A program made the position numbers and the translations under genes. Shown piece after piece: positions 52,749-62,113 of a stretch of 64,000 nucleotides of DNA. The notes under the pieces were generated by a model, which worked only from the letters and a program-made list of their open reading frames with translations, did not search any database and was not told where the DNA came from. Origin of the DNA: Treponema rectale (lineage in GTDB: Bacteria > Spirochaetota > Spirochaetia > Treponematales > Treponemataceae); NCBI RefSeq assembly GCF_014202035.1, contig NZ_JACHFR010000002.1:558001-622000 (forward strand). The letters run 5' to 3'. Position 1 is the first letter of the stretch. Every line of letters begins with the position of its first letter.

Positions 52749-53586
52749 TGAACTTATGATGTATCTTCAGTACCCTATAATTCGTTATGCCATAATAGTA
52801 GGTGTACTTGTAGCCCTCTGTTCTTCTTTGCTGGGAGTTACTCTGGTATTAAAAAGATTTTCTTTTATCGGAGACGGTCTTTCTCATGTTGCTTTTGGAA
52901 TTATGGCCATAGCAGGAATTCTGAATCTGACTAATAATATGATTATCGTTTTGCCGGGAACAATTTTAAGTGCGGTTCTTCTTTTGCGTACAAGTCAGAA
53001 TGCAAAGATAAAGGGAGATGCCGCCATAGCGATGATTTCTGTAGGTGCTCTTGCCTTTGGTTATCTTCTTATGAATGTGTTTCCTGTGTCTGCAAATCTT
53101 TCTGCTGATGTCTGTACAACCTTATTTGGTTCAACTTCAATACTTACGTTAAGAAAAAATGATGTATTGTTATGCGTCATACTTTCGCTGGCAGTTGATG
53201 TTCTTTTTGTGTTTTTTTACAACAAGATTTTTTCTATTACCTTTGATGAAAATTTTGCCAGGGCTTCTGGTGTTCAGGTCGGCCTTTATAATTTTTTAAT
53301 TGCTGTTGTAGTTGCTGTTATAATCGTTCTTGCCATGAATCTTGTAGGTTCCCTGCTTATATCGGCACTGGTAATTTTTCCGGCACTGTCTGCCATGAGG
53401 CTTTTTAAAACTTTTAGAAAAGTAACTGTTTTTTCTGCAGTTCTTTCTGTAATATGTGCTTTCTCAGGAATTATAATTTCAATTCTGGAGAGGCTTCCTG
53501 TAGGTTCTACAATAGTTGCAGTTGATGTTGCAGCCTTTGTTTTATGCTGGGCAGCAGGTTTGTTTATCGGAGGAATAAGAAAATGA
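52741..53586 (+). CDS. znuB: Zinc ABC transporter, permease
   Basis: 281 residues, eight or nine hydrophobic helices, with the ABC-3 family segments RRFSFIGDGLSHVAFG-like (KRFSFIGDGLSHVAFG, about 38-53) and GSLLISALVIFPALSA (about 202-217). Starts inside the end of znuC. Its stop overlaps the following lipoprotein start (ATGA). Confidence 0.93.
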   Translation: MFDELMMYLQYPIIRYAIIVGVLVALCSSLLGVTLVLKRFSFIGDGLSHVAFGIMAIAGILNLTNNMIIVLPGTILSAVLLLRTSQNAKIKGDAAIAMISVGALAFGYLLMNVFPVSANLSADVCTTLFGSTSILTLRKNDVLLCVILSLAVDVLFVFFYNKIFSITFDENFARASGVQVGLYNFLIAVVVAVIIVLAMNLVGSLLISALVIFPALSAMRLFKTFRKVTVFSAVLSVICAFSGIIISILERLPVGSTIVAVDVAAFVLCWAAGLFIGGIRK

Positions 53587-54185
53587 TTCGTAAAAGTTTT
53601 TTGTGGGCGGCTTTATCAGCAGGTGTAGTGCTTTTGTGTTTTTCTGTATTTTCATGTAAAAGACAGTCTTCTGCCTCCCGTTTTACAAAAAATAACGGTC
53701 CTACTGTAGACAGCGTTCTTGATTCAATTGTGTCGGAACCGGCTGCTCAAACTTCAGTCTCAGATACTGCAGAAAAGATTGACAGAAATGAAGAAGATTT
53801 AAAACAGAGATGGAAAGAAAGTTTTCTTGCGGATGAACGTAAGATAGACCTGGATTTGACGACTATGGATTCAAATATGGTTTATTCTGAAGTTTACAAA
53901 ATGCTTATTTATCCTGAAGACTATATCGGTAAGATTGTAAAAATGCGCGGACAGTTTTCTTCTTATCATGATGAATATTCAGGCAATACTTATTTTGCAT
54001 GTATAATTCAGGATGCCCTTGCCTGCTGCTCCAGCGGACTGGAATTTTCTTTAAAAGACAACAGTTATGAATATCCGAAGGATTTTCCTGTAGAAGGAGA
54101 AAATATAACTGTCATCGGAAGATTTTCAACTTATCTTGACGATGACATTCAGTATCTTTCTCTTTCAGATTCAGTTTTTATGTAA
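53583..54185 (+). CDS. Lipoprotein with OB-fold-like domain, znu operon
   Basis: 200 residues from the ATG at 53583 (ATGA overlap with znuB). Lipobox SVFSC (about 20-24). After a linker, residues about 105-200 read like a small beta-barrel (DYIGKIVKMRGQFSSY, YFACIIQDALACCSSGLEFS, EGENITVIGRFSTYLDDD), with a Cys pair that could bind metal. This recalls OB-fold lipoproteins linked to zinc import in other bacteria, whose function is not established. Translational coupling makes a role in zinc handling likely. No named family. Confidence 0.65.
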   Translation: MIRKSFLWAALSAGVVLLCFSVFSCKRQSSASRFTKNNGPTVDSVLDSIVSEPAAQTSVSDTAEKIDRNEEDLKQRWKESFLADERKIDLDLTTMDSNMVYSEVYKMLIYPEDYIGKIVKMRGQFSSYHDEYSGNTYFACIIQDALACCSSGLEFSLKDNSYEYPKDFPVEGENITVIGRFSTYLDDDIQYLSLSDSVFM

Positions 54186-54200
54186 TATGAATCAGAAATC

Positions 54201-56030
54201 TTACAGCGCCAGTCCCTTCATTTCTGCAATGGAACTGTAGCCGTGGGATTTCATGAAGGCGGTAAGTCCGTCTACGATTTCACACATTGCGTTCGGATTA
54301 GAGAAAGTTGCGCTTCCGACCTGAACTGCATCAGCTCCTGCCATTATGAATTCAACTGCATCCTGCCACCTGCTTATACCGCCAAGTCCTACAACAGGAA
54401 CCTGTTCTGATTCCGGAAGTTTTTTTATTGCAGAACAGACGTCATAAACCATTCTTAAGGCAATCGGCTTTACTGCCGGGCCGCACATGCCGGCTTTTAC
54501 ATTGTTAAAATATGGACGGGCTTTTTCTATGTCGATGGCTACAGCCTGAATTGTATTGATGAGGCTTAATGCATCTGCTCCTGCTTTTATACAGCTTAAT
54601 GCAACAGCAACAAGATCCGGTGCATTAGGAGAAAGTTTTACCATAAGCGGTTTTGATGTAGCTTTGCGGACAGCACTTACACATTCATAAGCTGCTTCCG
54701 GTTCCGTTCCCCATGCCATTCCGCCGTGTTTTACGTTAGGACAGCTGATGTTAAGTTCAATCATTGGAACATCTGTTTTATCAAGAAGCTTTGCTCCTTC
54801 AACATAAGACTCAAGGTCACTTCCTGCAAGATTTGCAATTGTTGTTGTATCAAGAGAGAGCATTCGCGGAAGTTCATTTTCTATAAATGAAGGAACGCCT
54901 GGGTTTTCAAGACCGATGGAGTTTATGTCTCCTCCGGTTATTTCTATAATGCGTTCTCCTTCATTGCCTGGTTTAGGATTCAGTGTAAGGCCTTTTGAAC
55001 TTATGCCGCCGATTCTGCTTACGTCAAAAAAGCCTCTGTAGTTTTGACCGAAGCCAAAAGTTCCGCTGGCTGCAATTACCGGATTTTTAAATTCAACACC
55101 TGCAATTTTTACTTTTAGATCCGGCTCTTTATTTTCAAGGCAGTGGTTTTTATGTGCTGAAGGAATCTGTGAGCGCAGTAAGTCAAAATCAAGAATGCTT
55201 CCTTCAAATATCGGTCCGTCTTTGCATACACGCCTGTTTCCGATTTTTGTCTGAATCGTACATCCGAGACAGGCCCCTGCACCGCAAAGCATTTTCTTTT
55301 CGAGACTCAGGTAAGATTTAATTCCGCATTTTTCTGCAATGTCTTTTACATAAGAAAGCATAGGCATTGGACCGCAGGCAAAAATTACTTTATATCCTGC
55401 AGCCTTTATTTTTTCTTCCGTAAGGGCTGCACTGAGCATTCCGTGAATACCTTCGCTTCCGTCATCTGTCGTTATGATAAGGTTCTGTGCCTTTATGTTT
55501 TCAAGCCCGTAGGTTTTTGATTTGAAGCTGGCAAAAAAATCATAGCTTTTTGGAGTAAGGGAAGAAGCAAAATTTGCAACCGGTGCAACTCCGATTCCTC
55601 CTCCCACAATTGCAATTTGAGGCCTGTCACTTTCAAGGGCATAGATATCCTGGGGAAGAGTAAAGCAGTTGCCTAAAGGTCCGGTTATGTCAATTTTATC
55701 ATTAGGCTTTAAGTGACAGAGTTCTTTTGTTCCTTCACCCTTTTCAAGAATCATGAACTGGATTTTAAGCAGTTTTTTTTCTGATGCAGGAACGGTTCCT
55801 TCTGTAGAATTGTATACGCTTATTGGTCTTCCAAACTGAACTCCGGAAACACTTCCTTTAATCATGTAAAACTGTCCCGGTCTGGAAGAGATCTGATTTT
55901 TTTCTACAGCAGTAAGAACTTCGAGAAGGTAGACGTTTGACTGTCCTTCAATTTTTTTTACGAAACTTACATCTGCTTTCTGGGCGTATAAAATGCCTTT
56001 TCCATTTTCGTCGATTTCCGGTGCATCCAT
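54201..56030 (-). CDS. Fused PyrK-PyrD dihydroorotate dehydrogenase
   Basis: 609 residues, site aggagaaaatc. Residues 1-300 are PyrK: FAD domain with RPISVYN (68-74), NAD domain IVGGGIGVAPV (141-151), and the 2Fe-2S site with C249, C254, C257 and C269. Residues 304-609 are class 1B PyrD: IAASGTFGFGQNY (319-331), ISSKGLTLNPKPGN (343-356), and active-site Cys in NISCPNVKHGG (427-437). It oxidises dihydroorotate to orotate using NAD+. Usually two separate genes (pyrK, pyrD) form an alpha2beta2 complex; here both chains are joined in one frame. Follows the S58 peptidase gene by 15 bases. Confidence 0.95.
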   Translation of the reverse strand: MDAPEIDENGKGILYAQKADVSFVKKIEGQSNVYLLEVLTAVEKNQISSRPGQFYMIKGSVSGVQFGRPISVYNSTEGTVPASEKKLLKIQFMILEKGEGTKELCHLKPNDKIDITGPLGNCFTLPQDIYALESDRPQIAIVGGGIGVAPVANFASSLTPKSYDFFASFKSKTYGLENIKAQNLIITTDDGSEGIHGMLSAALTEEKIKAAGYKVIFACGPMPMLSYVKDIAEKCGIKSYLSLEKKMLCGAGACLGCTIQTKIGNRRVCKDGPIFEGSILDFDLLRSQIPSAHKNHCLENKEPDLKVKIAGVEFKNPVIAASGTFGFGQNYRGFFDVSRIGGISSKGLTLNPKPGNEGERIIEITGGDINSIGLENPGVPSFIENELPRMLSLDTTTIANLAGSDLESYVEGAKLLDKTDVPMIELNISCPNVKHGGMAWGTEPEAAYECVSAVRKATSKPLMVKLSPNAPDLVAVALSCIKAGADALSLINTIQAVAIDIEKARPYFNNVKAGMCGPAVKPIALRMVYDVCSAIKKLPESEQVPVVGLGGISRWQDAVEFIMAGADAVQVGSATFSNPNAMCEIVDGLTAFMKSHGYSSIAEMKGLAL

Positions 56031-56045
56031 GATTTTCTCCTGAAG

Positions 56046-57014
56046 TTATTTTATGTTGGAAAGATATTCTTCATCACTTATTCTTGATGAACGTACGGCA
56101 TCTGCTATTGCAGCTTCCATTGCTGCTGTTGCAAGTATACCGGCTGTGTTTACGTCTGAAGGAACTTTTGTTCCGCAACTTGCCGCATAGATTGTATCTC
56201 CGTCACCCATTGTTCCGCATGGAATTATGCATTTTGCATAGGCGGCTCGTGTCATTACGGCAATTTTTTTCAGGTCAGATTTTGAAAAGTTTCCGTTTGT
56301 AAAAACAGCTCCGATTGTTGTATTTGTATTTTTAAAAGTACCGGCATATTTTTCGGAAACGGTTTTGTAAAGCTGTTCCAGAAAATCGCAGTACTCAGTT
56401 CTGTTTTCATTCATCAGGCCGCAGATTTTTTTTGAATTGCTGTATACATCTCCAAAAGAATTTACAACAACTGCAGCTCCGACTTTAAGCTCTCCAAGTT
56501 TAAAAGCCGCATAACCGATACCGCTTTTCTGGGCCCGCTTCATTCCGCAGATTTTTCCGGCAGTTGCACCGCAGCCTCCGCCGATGTTTCCGCTTACCGG
56601 GGAATTTTTTTCAAGAGCATTTTTACAGGCTTCATATCCCATTGCACTGTCAGGCCTGATTTTTGCACTTCCATAACTTAAGTCATATATGTCACTTTGA
56701 ACGACAATCGGAACTTTAGCAAAATGTGTGTCGTAGCCCATGGAGTTTTCTTCAAGACATTTCATTACACCGTCTGAAGCAGCAAGTCCGAAGGCAGAGC
56801 CTCCTCCAAGTACAATGGCATTTATGTTTATGTCGTTTTTTTCTACATCAACAACAGGGACTTCCCGGCTGGCAGGACCGCCTCCGGAGACATCACAGGC
56901 TGCAACTGCCCCTTCCGGGAATACAAAAACTGTTACTCCGGTTTTTGCTTCATCATTCTGTGCATTTCCTGCAGAGACCCCTTCTATCTGACTAAAACTG
57001 ATCTGTTCAGGCAT
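56046..57014 (-). CDS. P1/S58 family (DmpA-like) peptidase
   Basis: 322 residues, no signal peptide. The glycine-rich segments GGGSAFGLAASDGVMK (about 71-86), GNIGGGCGATAGKICG and the self-cleavage site NTTIGAVFTNG (about 233-243, Thr nucleophile after Asn) are those of the DmpA/S58 Ntn-hydrolase family, aminopeptidases that process themselves into two chains. No known role in pyrimidine synthesis, yet it lies between pyrF and pyrKD with gaps of 5 and 15 bases. Cytoplasmic. Confidence 0.88.
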   Translation of the reverse strand: MPEQISFSQIEGVSAGNAQNDEAKTGVTVFVFPEGAVAACDVSGGGPASREVPVVDVEKNDININAIVLGGGSAFGLAASDGVMKCLEENSMGYDTHFAKVPIVVQSDIYDLSYGSAKIRPDSAMGYEACKNALEKNSPVSGNIGGGCGATAGKICGMKRAQKSGIGYAAFKLGELKVGAAVVVNSFGDVYSNSKKICGLMNENRTEYCDFLEQLYKTVSEKYAGTFKNTNTTIGAVFTNGNFSKSDLKKIAVMTRAAYAKCIIPCGTMGDGDTIYAASCGTKVPSDVNTAGILATAAMEAAIADAVRSSRISDEEYLSNIK

Positions 57015-57019
57015 GCTGG

Positions 57020-57931
57020 TTAAAGGTTTTTGTATGCATCAAGAAGTTCTTTTTTACTTGCAAGAGCTGCCTTTGAAGCTGCGTCTGCAATGTCCTTCAT
57101 CGTAAGGGAATCTTCACCTTTTGCAAGGCAGTCAGAATCTTTTTTCCATGCGCAGAGTATGCCGCGGCTTGAGTTTACGGTGCCTCCGCATTTATCCATA
57201 AGGGTGGCACAGATTCTTGCAGCGCCTCCCTGTGCGCCGTATCCCGGAATAAGGAAGTAAATCTCAGGGTATGCATCCCGTAAAAGTCTTGCATCGCTTT
57301 CTTCCGTACAGCCAACCACAGCTCCTATTGGAGAACAGGTCTGTCCTGCAAAGTCTGATTCAAATTCAGTTCTAAGACGTTCAAGTTCTTCTCCCACATT
57401 ATCAAGAACACGCTTTCCGTTTTTAAGTTCCTGCTGTTCAATGTCAGTCATTCCAGGGTTTGAAGTGCGCAGGAGAACAAAAATACCCTTTCCTTTTTTG
57501 CAGTATTCGGCAAATGGCTTAAGGGTATCAAAACCCATGTACGGATTTATGGTAATAATGTCTGTTTCAAAGTCACCGGTAAAATGTGCCCTGGCATAGG
57601 CACCGGCGGTTGCGGCAATGTCGCCTCTTTTTATGTCAGAAATGCAGATTAAACCTGATTTTTTTACTTCCTTTAAGGTTTCTGCGTAGACTTTCATTCC
57701 TTCAAGTCCCATGGCTTCATAATAGGCAATCTGAACCTTAAAGCAGCAGGCGCTTTTTTCCTGAGTAACTCTGGAAATGATTTCTTTATTGTAGGCAAGA
57801 ACAGCCTGAGCCGGAGAAGGGTAGTTTTTTAAAACCGACTGGGGAATATAAGAAGGATCAGTATCCAAACCAACGCAAAGAGGGCCGTTTGCAGTGCCCA
57901 GTTCCTGTAAAATCTGCATGTTATGTTTCAT
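57020..57931 (-). CDS. pyrF: Orotidine-5'-phosphate decarboxylase (type 2)
   Basis: 303 residues, longer than the common PyrF, as is normal for type 2. CVGLDTDPSYIP (about 18-29) binds the phosphate end and SDIKRGDIAATAGAYARAHF (about 97-116) has the catalytic DxKxxD-type set. IPGYGAQGG (about 230-238) is the C-terminal phosphate loop. Turns OMP to UMP, the last step of UMP synthesis. Upstream, tatact ends close to the ATG and no ribosome binding site is visible, so a leaderless mRNA is possible. Confidence 0.95.
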   Translation of the reverse strand: MKHNMQILQELGTANGPLCVGLDTDPSYIPQSVLKNYPSPAQAVLAYNKEIISRVTQEKSACCFKVQIAYYEAMGLEGMKVYAETLKEVKKSGLICISDIKRGDIAATAGAYARAHFTGDFETDIITINPYMGFDTLKPFAEYCKKGKGIFVLLRTSNPGMTDIEQQELKNGKRVLDNVGEELERLRTEFESDFAGQTCSPIGAVVGCTEESDARLLRDAYPEIYFLIPGYGAQGGAARICATLMDKCGGTVNSSRGILCAWKKDSDCLAKGEDSLTMKDIADAASKAALASKKELLDAYKNL

Positions 57932-58023
57932 AATACTAATGAGTATACAATAAATTTTTCTATATAAGAAGTCCAGGGATAAGTTTTAAGGAAGCCGGAT
58001 AATGTAAAAAAAACCTTAAAAAT

Positions 58024-58052
58024 TTGTTTATTAAATGATTCCGCCTTATAAT
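58024..58052 (+). promoter_or_regulatory. Promoter of the beta-CASP gene
   Basis: TTGTTT (58024-58029) and perfect TATAAT (58047-58052), 17-base spacer, about 36 bases before the start codon; the strong site ctggaggtg lies in between. Confidence 0.75.
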
Positions 58053-58087
58053 TTAAATAGGGTGAGATTCAACCTGGAGGTGAAATT

Positions 58088-59641
58088 ATGGCAGTAATAA
58101 GTTATTCATTAGGTGCAGCTCAGGAAGTAACAGGAAGTAAACATATTCTTGAAATTGACGGAAGAAGCTTTATGATTGACTGCGGTGCATTCCAGGGAAA
58201 GCGTTCTGAAAGTGATGAAAAAAACAGGAATTTTGATTTTGCTCCTGATAAGATTGAAAGTGTAGTTCTTACACATGCTCATTATGATCACTGCGGACTT
58301 TTGCCTGTACTTACAAAAAACGGTTACGGCGGAAACATTTATGCAACTCCTGCAACCCGTGATCTTGCTAATATTGTAATGATGGACAGTGCCCGCATTC
58401 AGGCTCGTGATGCGGAATTTCTTGCAAAACAGGCTGCAAAAAAAGGCGAGAAGTTTTCCTGGAAGCCATTGTTTACGGAAAAAGACTGCGTTAAGGCTGC
58501 TGATCAGATTATTACCTTAAGCTATAACCGTAAAATGTTCATAGCTCCTGACGTTCAGCTGGAATTTTTTGATGCAGGTCATATTCTTGGAAGTTCACTG
58601 GCATATTTTACGATTACAGGACAGCGTAAAAACCATCTCAGCGGAAAAGCATCCGGCGGTATGGGAACTTCCCGCAGAAGATTATGGCACCGCATATTCG
58701 GTATAAATCCTGATAAGAGAGGAAGGGATCAGGCTCAGGAAGAAGAAGCTCTTAAAGGGGCTCCAAGTGATGAAATCCGTGTTCTTTATACAGGTGACCT
58801 TGGCCGCAAGTGCAAGCCTATTATCCGTGATCCGGCAGTTGAATTTCCGGCACCGGATTATATTTTTATGGAAAGTACATACGGAAACCGTCTTCATGAA
58901 CCTTCTTCAGTGGCAATGGAAGATCTTGAAAAAATCGTACGCCGCGCTGTAGATCAGAAAGGCAAGATTATCATTCCGTCTTTTGCAATTGAACGTGCTC
59001 AGGAGATTCTGTATTACCTTCATCTTCTTGTAGATCAGAAAAAGATTCCTCAGATTCCTGTATACATGGATTCGCCGATGGCTGTAAATGCTACCGGTAT
59101 TTTCCAGCTGCATCAGGAATGTTATGACGAAAAGACAAAGCAGGCTTTCCTTCAGCATCATAAGAATCCTTTCGGATGGAACAGCATGCAGTTTGTTCAG
59201 TCTGTTGATGAATCAAAGGAACTTAACAAAAAGCAGGGTCCGATGATAATCATCAGTGCCGACGGTATGTGTGAAGCCGGCCGTATTCTTTATCATCTTG
59301 CAAATAACATTAACAATCCTAAGAATATCATTCTTCTTGTAGGCTATATGTCAGAAAATACTCTGGGACGCAGGATCCGCGACGGAGAAAAAGAAGTAAA
59401 GATTCTTGGAGACTGGTATAACGTAAAGGCTCAGGTAGAAACAATAAATGCATTCAGTGCCCACGCTGATTATCAGGAAAGTCTGGACTGGCTTAATGAA
59501 ATTGACACAAGCCGCCTTAAAAAGATTTTCCTTGTACACGGTGAACATGATGCCCAGCTGTTTATGAAGGATTTCCTTGAAAAGAACGGCTATCCGAATG
59601 TAGAAATTGTTAAATACGGTGAGTCTTATGAACTTAAATAG
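58088..59641 (+). CDS. Beta-CASP metallo-beta-lactamase RNase-like protein
   Basis: 517 residues. Metal-binding motif 2 is VLTHAHYDHCGLLP (about 58-71), motif 3 and 4 are DAGHILGSS (about 160-168) and YTGDLGRK (about 234-241). The beta-CASP part has SFAIERAQE (about 299-307), SPMAVNATG (about 327-335), the Glu of ISADGMCEAGRI (about 393-404), and the final FSAHAD and VHGEHD (about 457 and 484). CPSF/Ysh1-like members act as endoribonucleases. Unusually, about 55 basic residues (about 178-230, GTSRRRLWHRIFG) are inserted between metal motifs. Monocistronic. Confidence 0.9.
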   Translation: MAVISYSLGAAQEVTGSKHILEIDGRSFMIDCGAFQGKRSESDEKNRNFDFAPDKIESVVLTHAHYDHCGLLPVLTKNGYGGNIYATPATRDLANIVMMDSARIQARDAEFLAKQAAKKGEKFSWKPLFTEKDCVKAADQIITLSYNRKMFIAPDVQLEFFDAGHILGSSLAYFTITGQRKNHLSGKASGGMGTSRRRLWHRIFGINPDKRGRDQAQEEEALKGAPSDEIRVLYTGDLGRKCKPIIRDPAVEFPAPDYIFMESTYGNRLHEPSSVAMEDLEKIVRRAVDQKGKIIIPSFAIERAQEILYYLHLLVDQKKIPQIPVYMDSPMAVNATGIFQLHQECYDEKTKQAFLQHHKNPFGWNSMQFVQSVDESKELNKKQGPMIIISADGMCEAGRILYHLANNINNPKNIILLVGYMSENTLGRRIRDGEKEVKILGDWYNVKAQVETINAFSAHADYQESLDWLNEIDTSRLKKIFLVHGEHDAQLFMKDFLEKNGYPNVEIVKYGESYELK

Positions 59642-59659
59642 TTTTTAAGGCGGTACCGT

Positions 59660-60295
59660 TTACCAGATAATTGAATATTCTGCAGAACTCTGCATGGAAA
59701 GCAGATATACCAGCGGGATTTCAAAGGAAGCCCTTTTTTCTGAATGTGAGATTTCATGTTTTGAAGAAAGGGCTTTTTTTATTTTTTTTCCTGAAGGGCA
59801 TCCAAGGTTTAAGGTAATTTTTGCATTCCACATTTCATCTGCCAGTTCTTCTCCGTAAACAGAGGCAACAAGATCTCTGTATTCTTCCGGAGTCATTTTT
59901 TCTCCTGTAACAGACGGGGCCATAAGAAGGTCGACGTAGTTCTTTTCTTCATCAGTAAGTGAAGTCTGGTATGTATCCTGAAGAATTGCCGGTGAAATTT
60001 TTATTGTAAGGGAGTTTGCAGTACTGGAAATGAATCTGTCAGTAAAATCTGTGTCGGTGCAGATTCTTGCAATTTCTTTTTCAGAAAAAAAACTATCTTC
60101 TATGTCCTGGCCGCTGTAGTCAGTAATCTGTGCTATTGTTTCTTTAAGGGCCTTTCCTAAATTAAGGGAGCAGCCGTCTACATTATATCCGCCGGAATTG
60201 TCAGCCGTGATAACTATTTCGTTTTTGCAGGAAAAAAAGAGGGGAAGGATTACAGCTGTGACAGTCAGAATTAAAAATCGTTTTGTAGTTTTCAT
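59660..60295 (-). CDS. Lipoprotein of unknown function
   Basis: 211 residues with lipobox (LPLFFSC, Cys at about residue 23). Contains short acidic helices (DFTDRFISSTANSLTIKI, MTPEEYRDLVASVYGEELAD) and no known domain. Probably cotranscribed with nothing: 41 bases separate it from the NlpC/P60 gene upstream. Tail to tail with the beta-CASP gene, 18 bases apart. Confidence 0.7.
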   Translation of the reverse strand: MKTTKRFLILTVTAVILPLFFSCKNEIVITADNSGGYNVDGCSLNLGKALKETIAQITDYSGQDIEDSFFSEKEIARICTDTDFTDRFISSTANSLTIKISPAILQDTYQTSLTDEEKNYVDLLMAPSVTGEKMTPEEYRDLVASVYGEELADEMWNAKITLNLGCPSGKKIKKALSSKHEISHSEKRASFEIPLVYLLSMQSSAEYSIIW

Positions 60296-60336
60296 ATTAA
60301 TAAAATAACTTTTAATTCTGATTGTTACAATCGGAC

Positions 60337-60879
60337 CTATTGTTTTGTCTTCGGAAGGAATCTGCCTGTTGCGTAGTAGTGCTGCTTCCAGTAGCGGGCA
60401 TCCATTAATTCCAGCTGAACGCCTGTTCTTGGGCCGTCACTTATAGCAGAAATAAAAACTCTTTTTCCTTCAAATTTTTTATTAGGTCCATGATAAACTC
60501 CGCAGTAAATTCCCACGTGAGTTATTTTTTCGGAGTTAGGATTTGCTTTAAAAAAAACTAAATCTCCTGGTTCCCTGTTATTTATAGAAACTACTTCTGT
60601 TTTTTCAAACATCGCATTGCATAGCCGCGGAAAGTGTCCGTTGTCTGTAAGCTTTGGACTGACTGCATGGTTTACGCACCAGGAAACATATCCGGAGCAG
60701 TCTAAACCGCCGTCTCTTTTAGGATCACTTCCTCCCCAGACATATTTTGTTCCTTCAAGTTTGAGGGCATAGGTAATGAGCTTCTGCCGTTCATCAGAAA
60801 CCTTTGGTGCTGCAAATGATTGTGCACATGCAGCAGAGAATAAAAAAAGTGCAGTAAGTGTCTTTACAAAATTCTTCAT
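60337..60879 (-). CDS. NlpC/P60 family peptidoglycan endopeptidase
   Basis: 180 residues with signal peptide (about 1-23, ending SFAAP). The catalytic Cys is in GGLDCSGYVSWCVN (about 58-71), the His in ITHVGIYCG (about 119-127), and the Gly-rich YVWGGS (about 46-51) precedes the core. Cleaves D-gamma-Glu to diamino-acid links in cell-wall peptides. It is a minimal enzyme with no targeting repeats; cell location is periplasmic. An OmpA-like gene lies upstream on the same strand. Confidence 0.9.
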   Translation of the reverse strand: MKNFVKTLTALFLFSAACAQSFAAPKVSDERQKLITYALKLEGTKYVWGGSDPKRDGGLDCSGYVSWCVNHAVSPKLTDNGHFPRLCNAMFEKTEVVSINNREPGDLVFFKANPNSEKITHVGIYCGVYHGPNKKFEGKRVFISAISDGPRTGVQLELMDARYWKQHYYATGRFLPKTKQ

Positions 60880-60911
60880 ATATAAATTTTCGGTGGTTTG
60901 CCTGAAATTCT

Positions 60912-62063
60912 TTATTCAAGGATTGTAATTTCTACGCGGCGGTTTTTTGCCCTTCCCTCAGGGGTGGAGTTGTCTGCAGCCGGTTTGTGGGAACCGCTTC
61001 CCTTGCAGATAATCATTTCTTCATTTACGCCCCGTCTGGAAAGTTCCCGGGCAATTGAATATGCGCGCTCAAGGGAAAGTTCAAGCTCGCCTTTTTCGTT
61101 TCCGGTAGAAGCGGTATGTCCTTCTATAAGGAACTGTGTTTTTTCCAGAGGTTTTAAGACCTGTGCAATTGAATCAAGCAGCTGTGTCTGTCCCGGAAGA
61201 AGTTCTGCACTGTCAGATTTAAACTTTAAATCAGAAAGGGTAAGCATGATTCCCGCATCGGTTTTAGAAACAGCAATGTCTTTCTGTGCGGAAAGTTTTT
61301 TTATGATTTCACTTCCGTCGATTTTAGGAGGATATTCCGTAAATAAAGAAATGGTTCCCCTGAAGGTGATCTGTTTTCCGTCTGCGTAAAAGAAAGTTTC
61401 GTCAACACTGTCCCTTACGACAAGAGCATTTTTTGTTTTTTTACTGATGTTCATTGTTGCAGTGTGTGAACCGGAAGCCTTTAGTAAATCCGGATCACAG
61501 TTGAATTCACTTTCGCCGGCTGTATATCTTGTTGCCCACTTAGCCTGTAGTACATAAACTTCTTCACCGTAAAAAACGTCGTCCTTAAGATATGTGTACT
61601 GAACGTAAATCGGCATTACCGTAAATATGTTTTTGTTCAGGGGATCGCAGCTTCGTAAGGCATTTGCATTCCAGCTGTCTCCGATGGAAATCTGTTTGTC
61701 AGTAAAAGACGGAAAACTTCTGAAGCTGGGATAGCCGTTGTCTTCCAGCATTATCATGTCCCCGTCAGAGAGTATTTTAAATGAAGAGGGAATTGCTGTG
61801 TTCAGCGGACGCTTTACATTCATTGTATTGCGTTTTGTTTTTTCGAGAACATAAAAGTTGCCGTCATAAATTTTTTCTTCTTTATTTTGGGAATCAGGTT
61901 TTGCTACGATAAAACTCCTGACTTCCCTGCTGACAAGTCCGGTATATTTTCCGTTGTCATAGCGACGTAAATCGGTTCTTTCTACAAGGGAGTAATTTTG
62001 ACTGAACAGGTATTGTCCGCTAAAAAGTATGGCTGCAGCTATTAAAAAAATTATTCTCTTCAT
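60912..62063 (-). CDS. OmpA-family peptidoglycan-binding protein
   Basis: 383 residues from the ATG at 62063 (MKRIIFLIAAAILF signal peptide); the earlier in-frame ATG at 62138 would add a non-signal stretch. Residues 25-265 are beta-rich with no known family. The C-terminal OmpA domain (about 270-383) contains LLPGQTQLLDSIAQVLKP, LIEGHTASTGNEKGELELSL and the final RAKNRRVEITIL, the peptidoglycan-binding Asp/Arg set. Links the cell envelope to peptidoglycan. Start site divergent from the esterase gene, 50 bases apart. Confidence 0.9.
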   Translation of the reverse strand: MKRIIFLIAAAILFSGQYLFSQNYSLVERTDLRRYDNGKYTGLVSREVRSFIVAKPDSQNKEEKIYDGNFYVLEKTKRNTMNVKRPLNTAIPSSFKILSDGDMIMLEDNGYPSFRSFPSFTDKQISIGDSWNANALRSCDPLNKNIFTVMPIYVQYTYLKDDVFYGEEVYVLQAKWATRYTAGESEFNCDPDLLKASGSHTATMNISKKTKNALVVRDSVDETFFYADGKQITFRGTISLFTEYPPKIDGSEIIKKLSAQKDIAVSKTDAGIMLTLSDLKFKSDSAELLPGQTQLLDSIAQVLKPLEKTQFLIEGHTASTGNEKGELELSLERAYSIARELSRRGVNEEMIICKGSGSHKPAADNSTPEGRAKNRRVEITILE

Positions 62064-62113
62064 ATTTATATTATCGGTGACTTGTTTGTAATTTATTGAT
62101 AGAATTCGGCATA

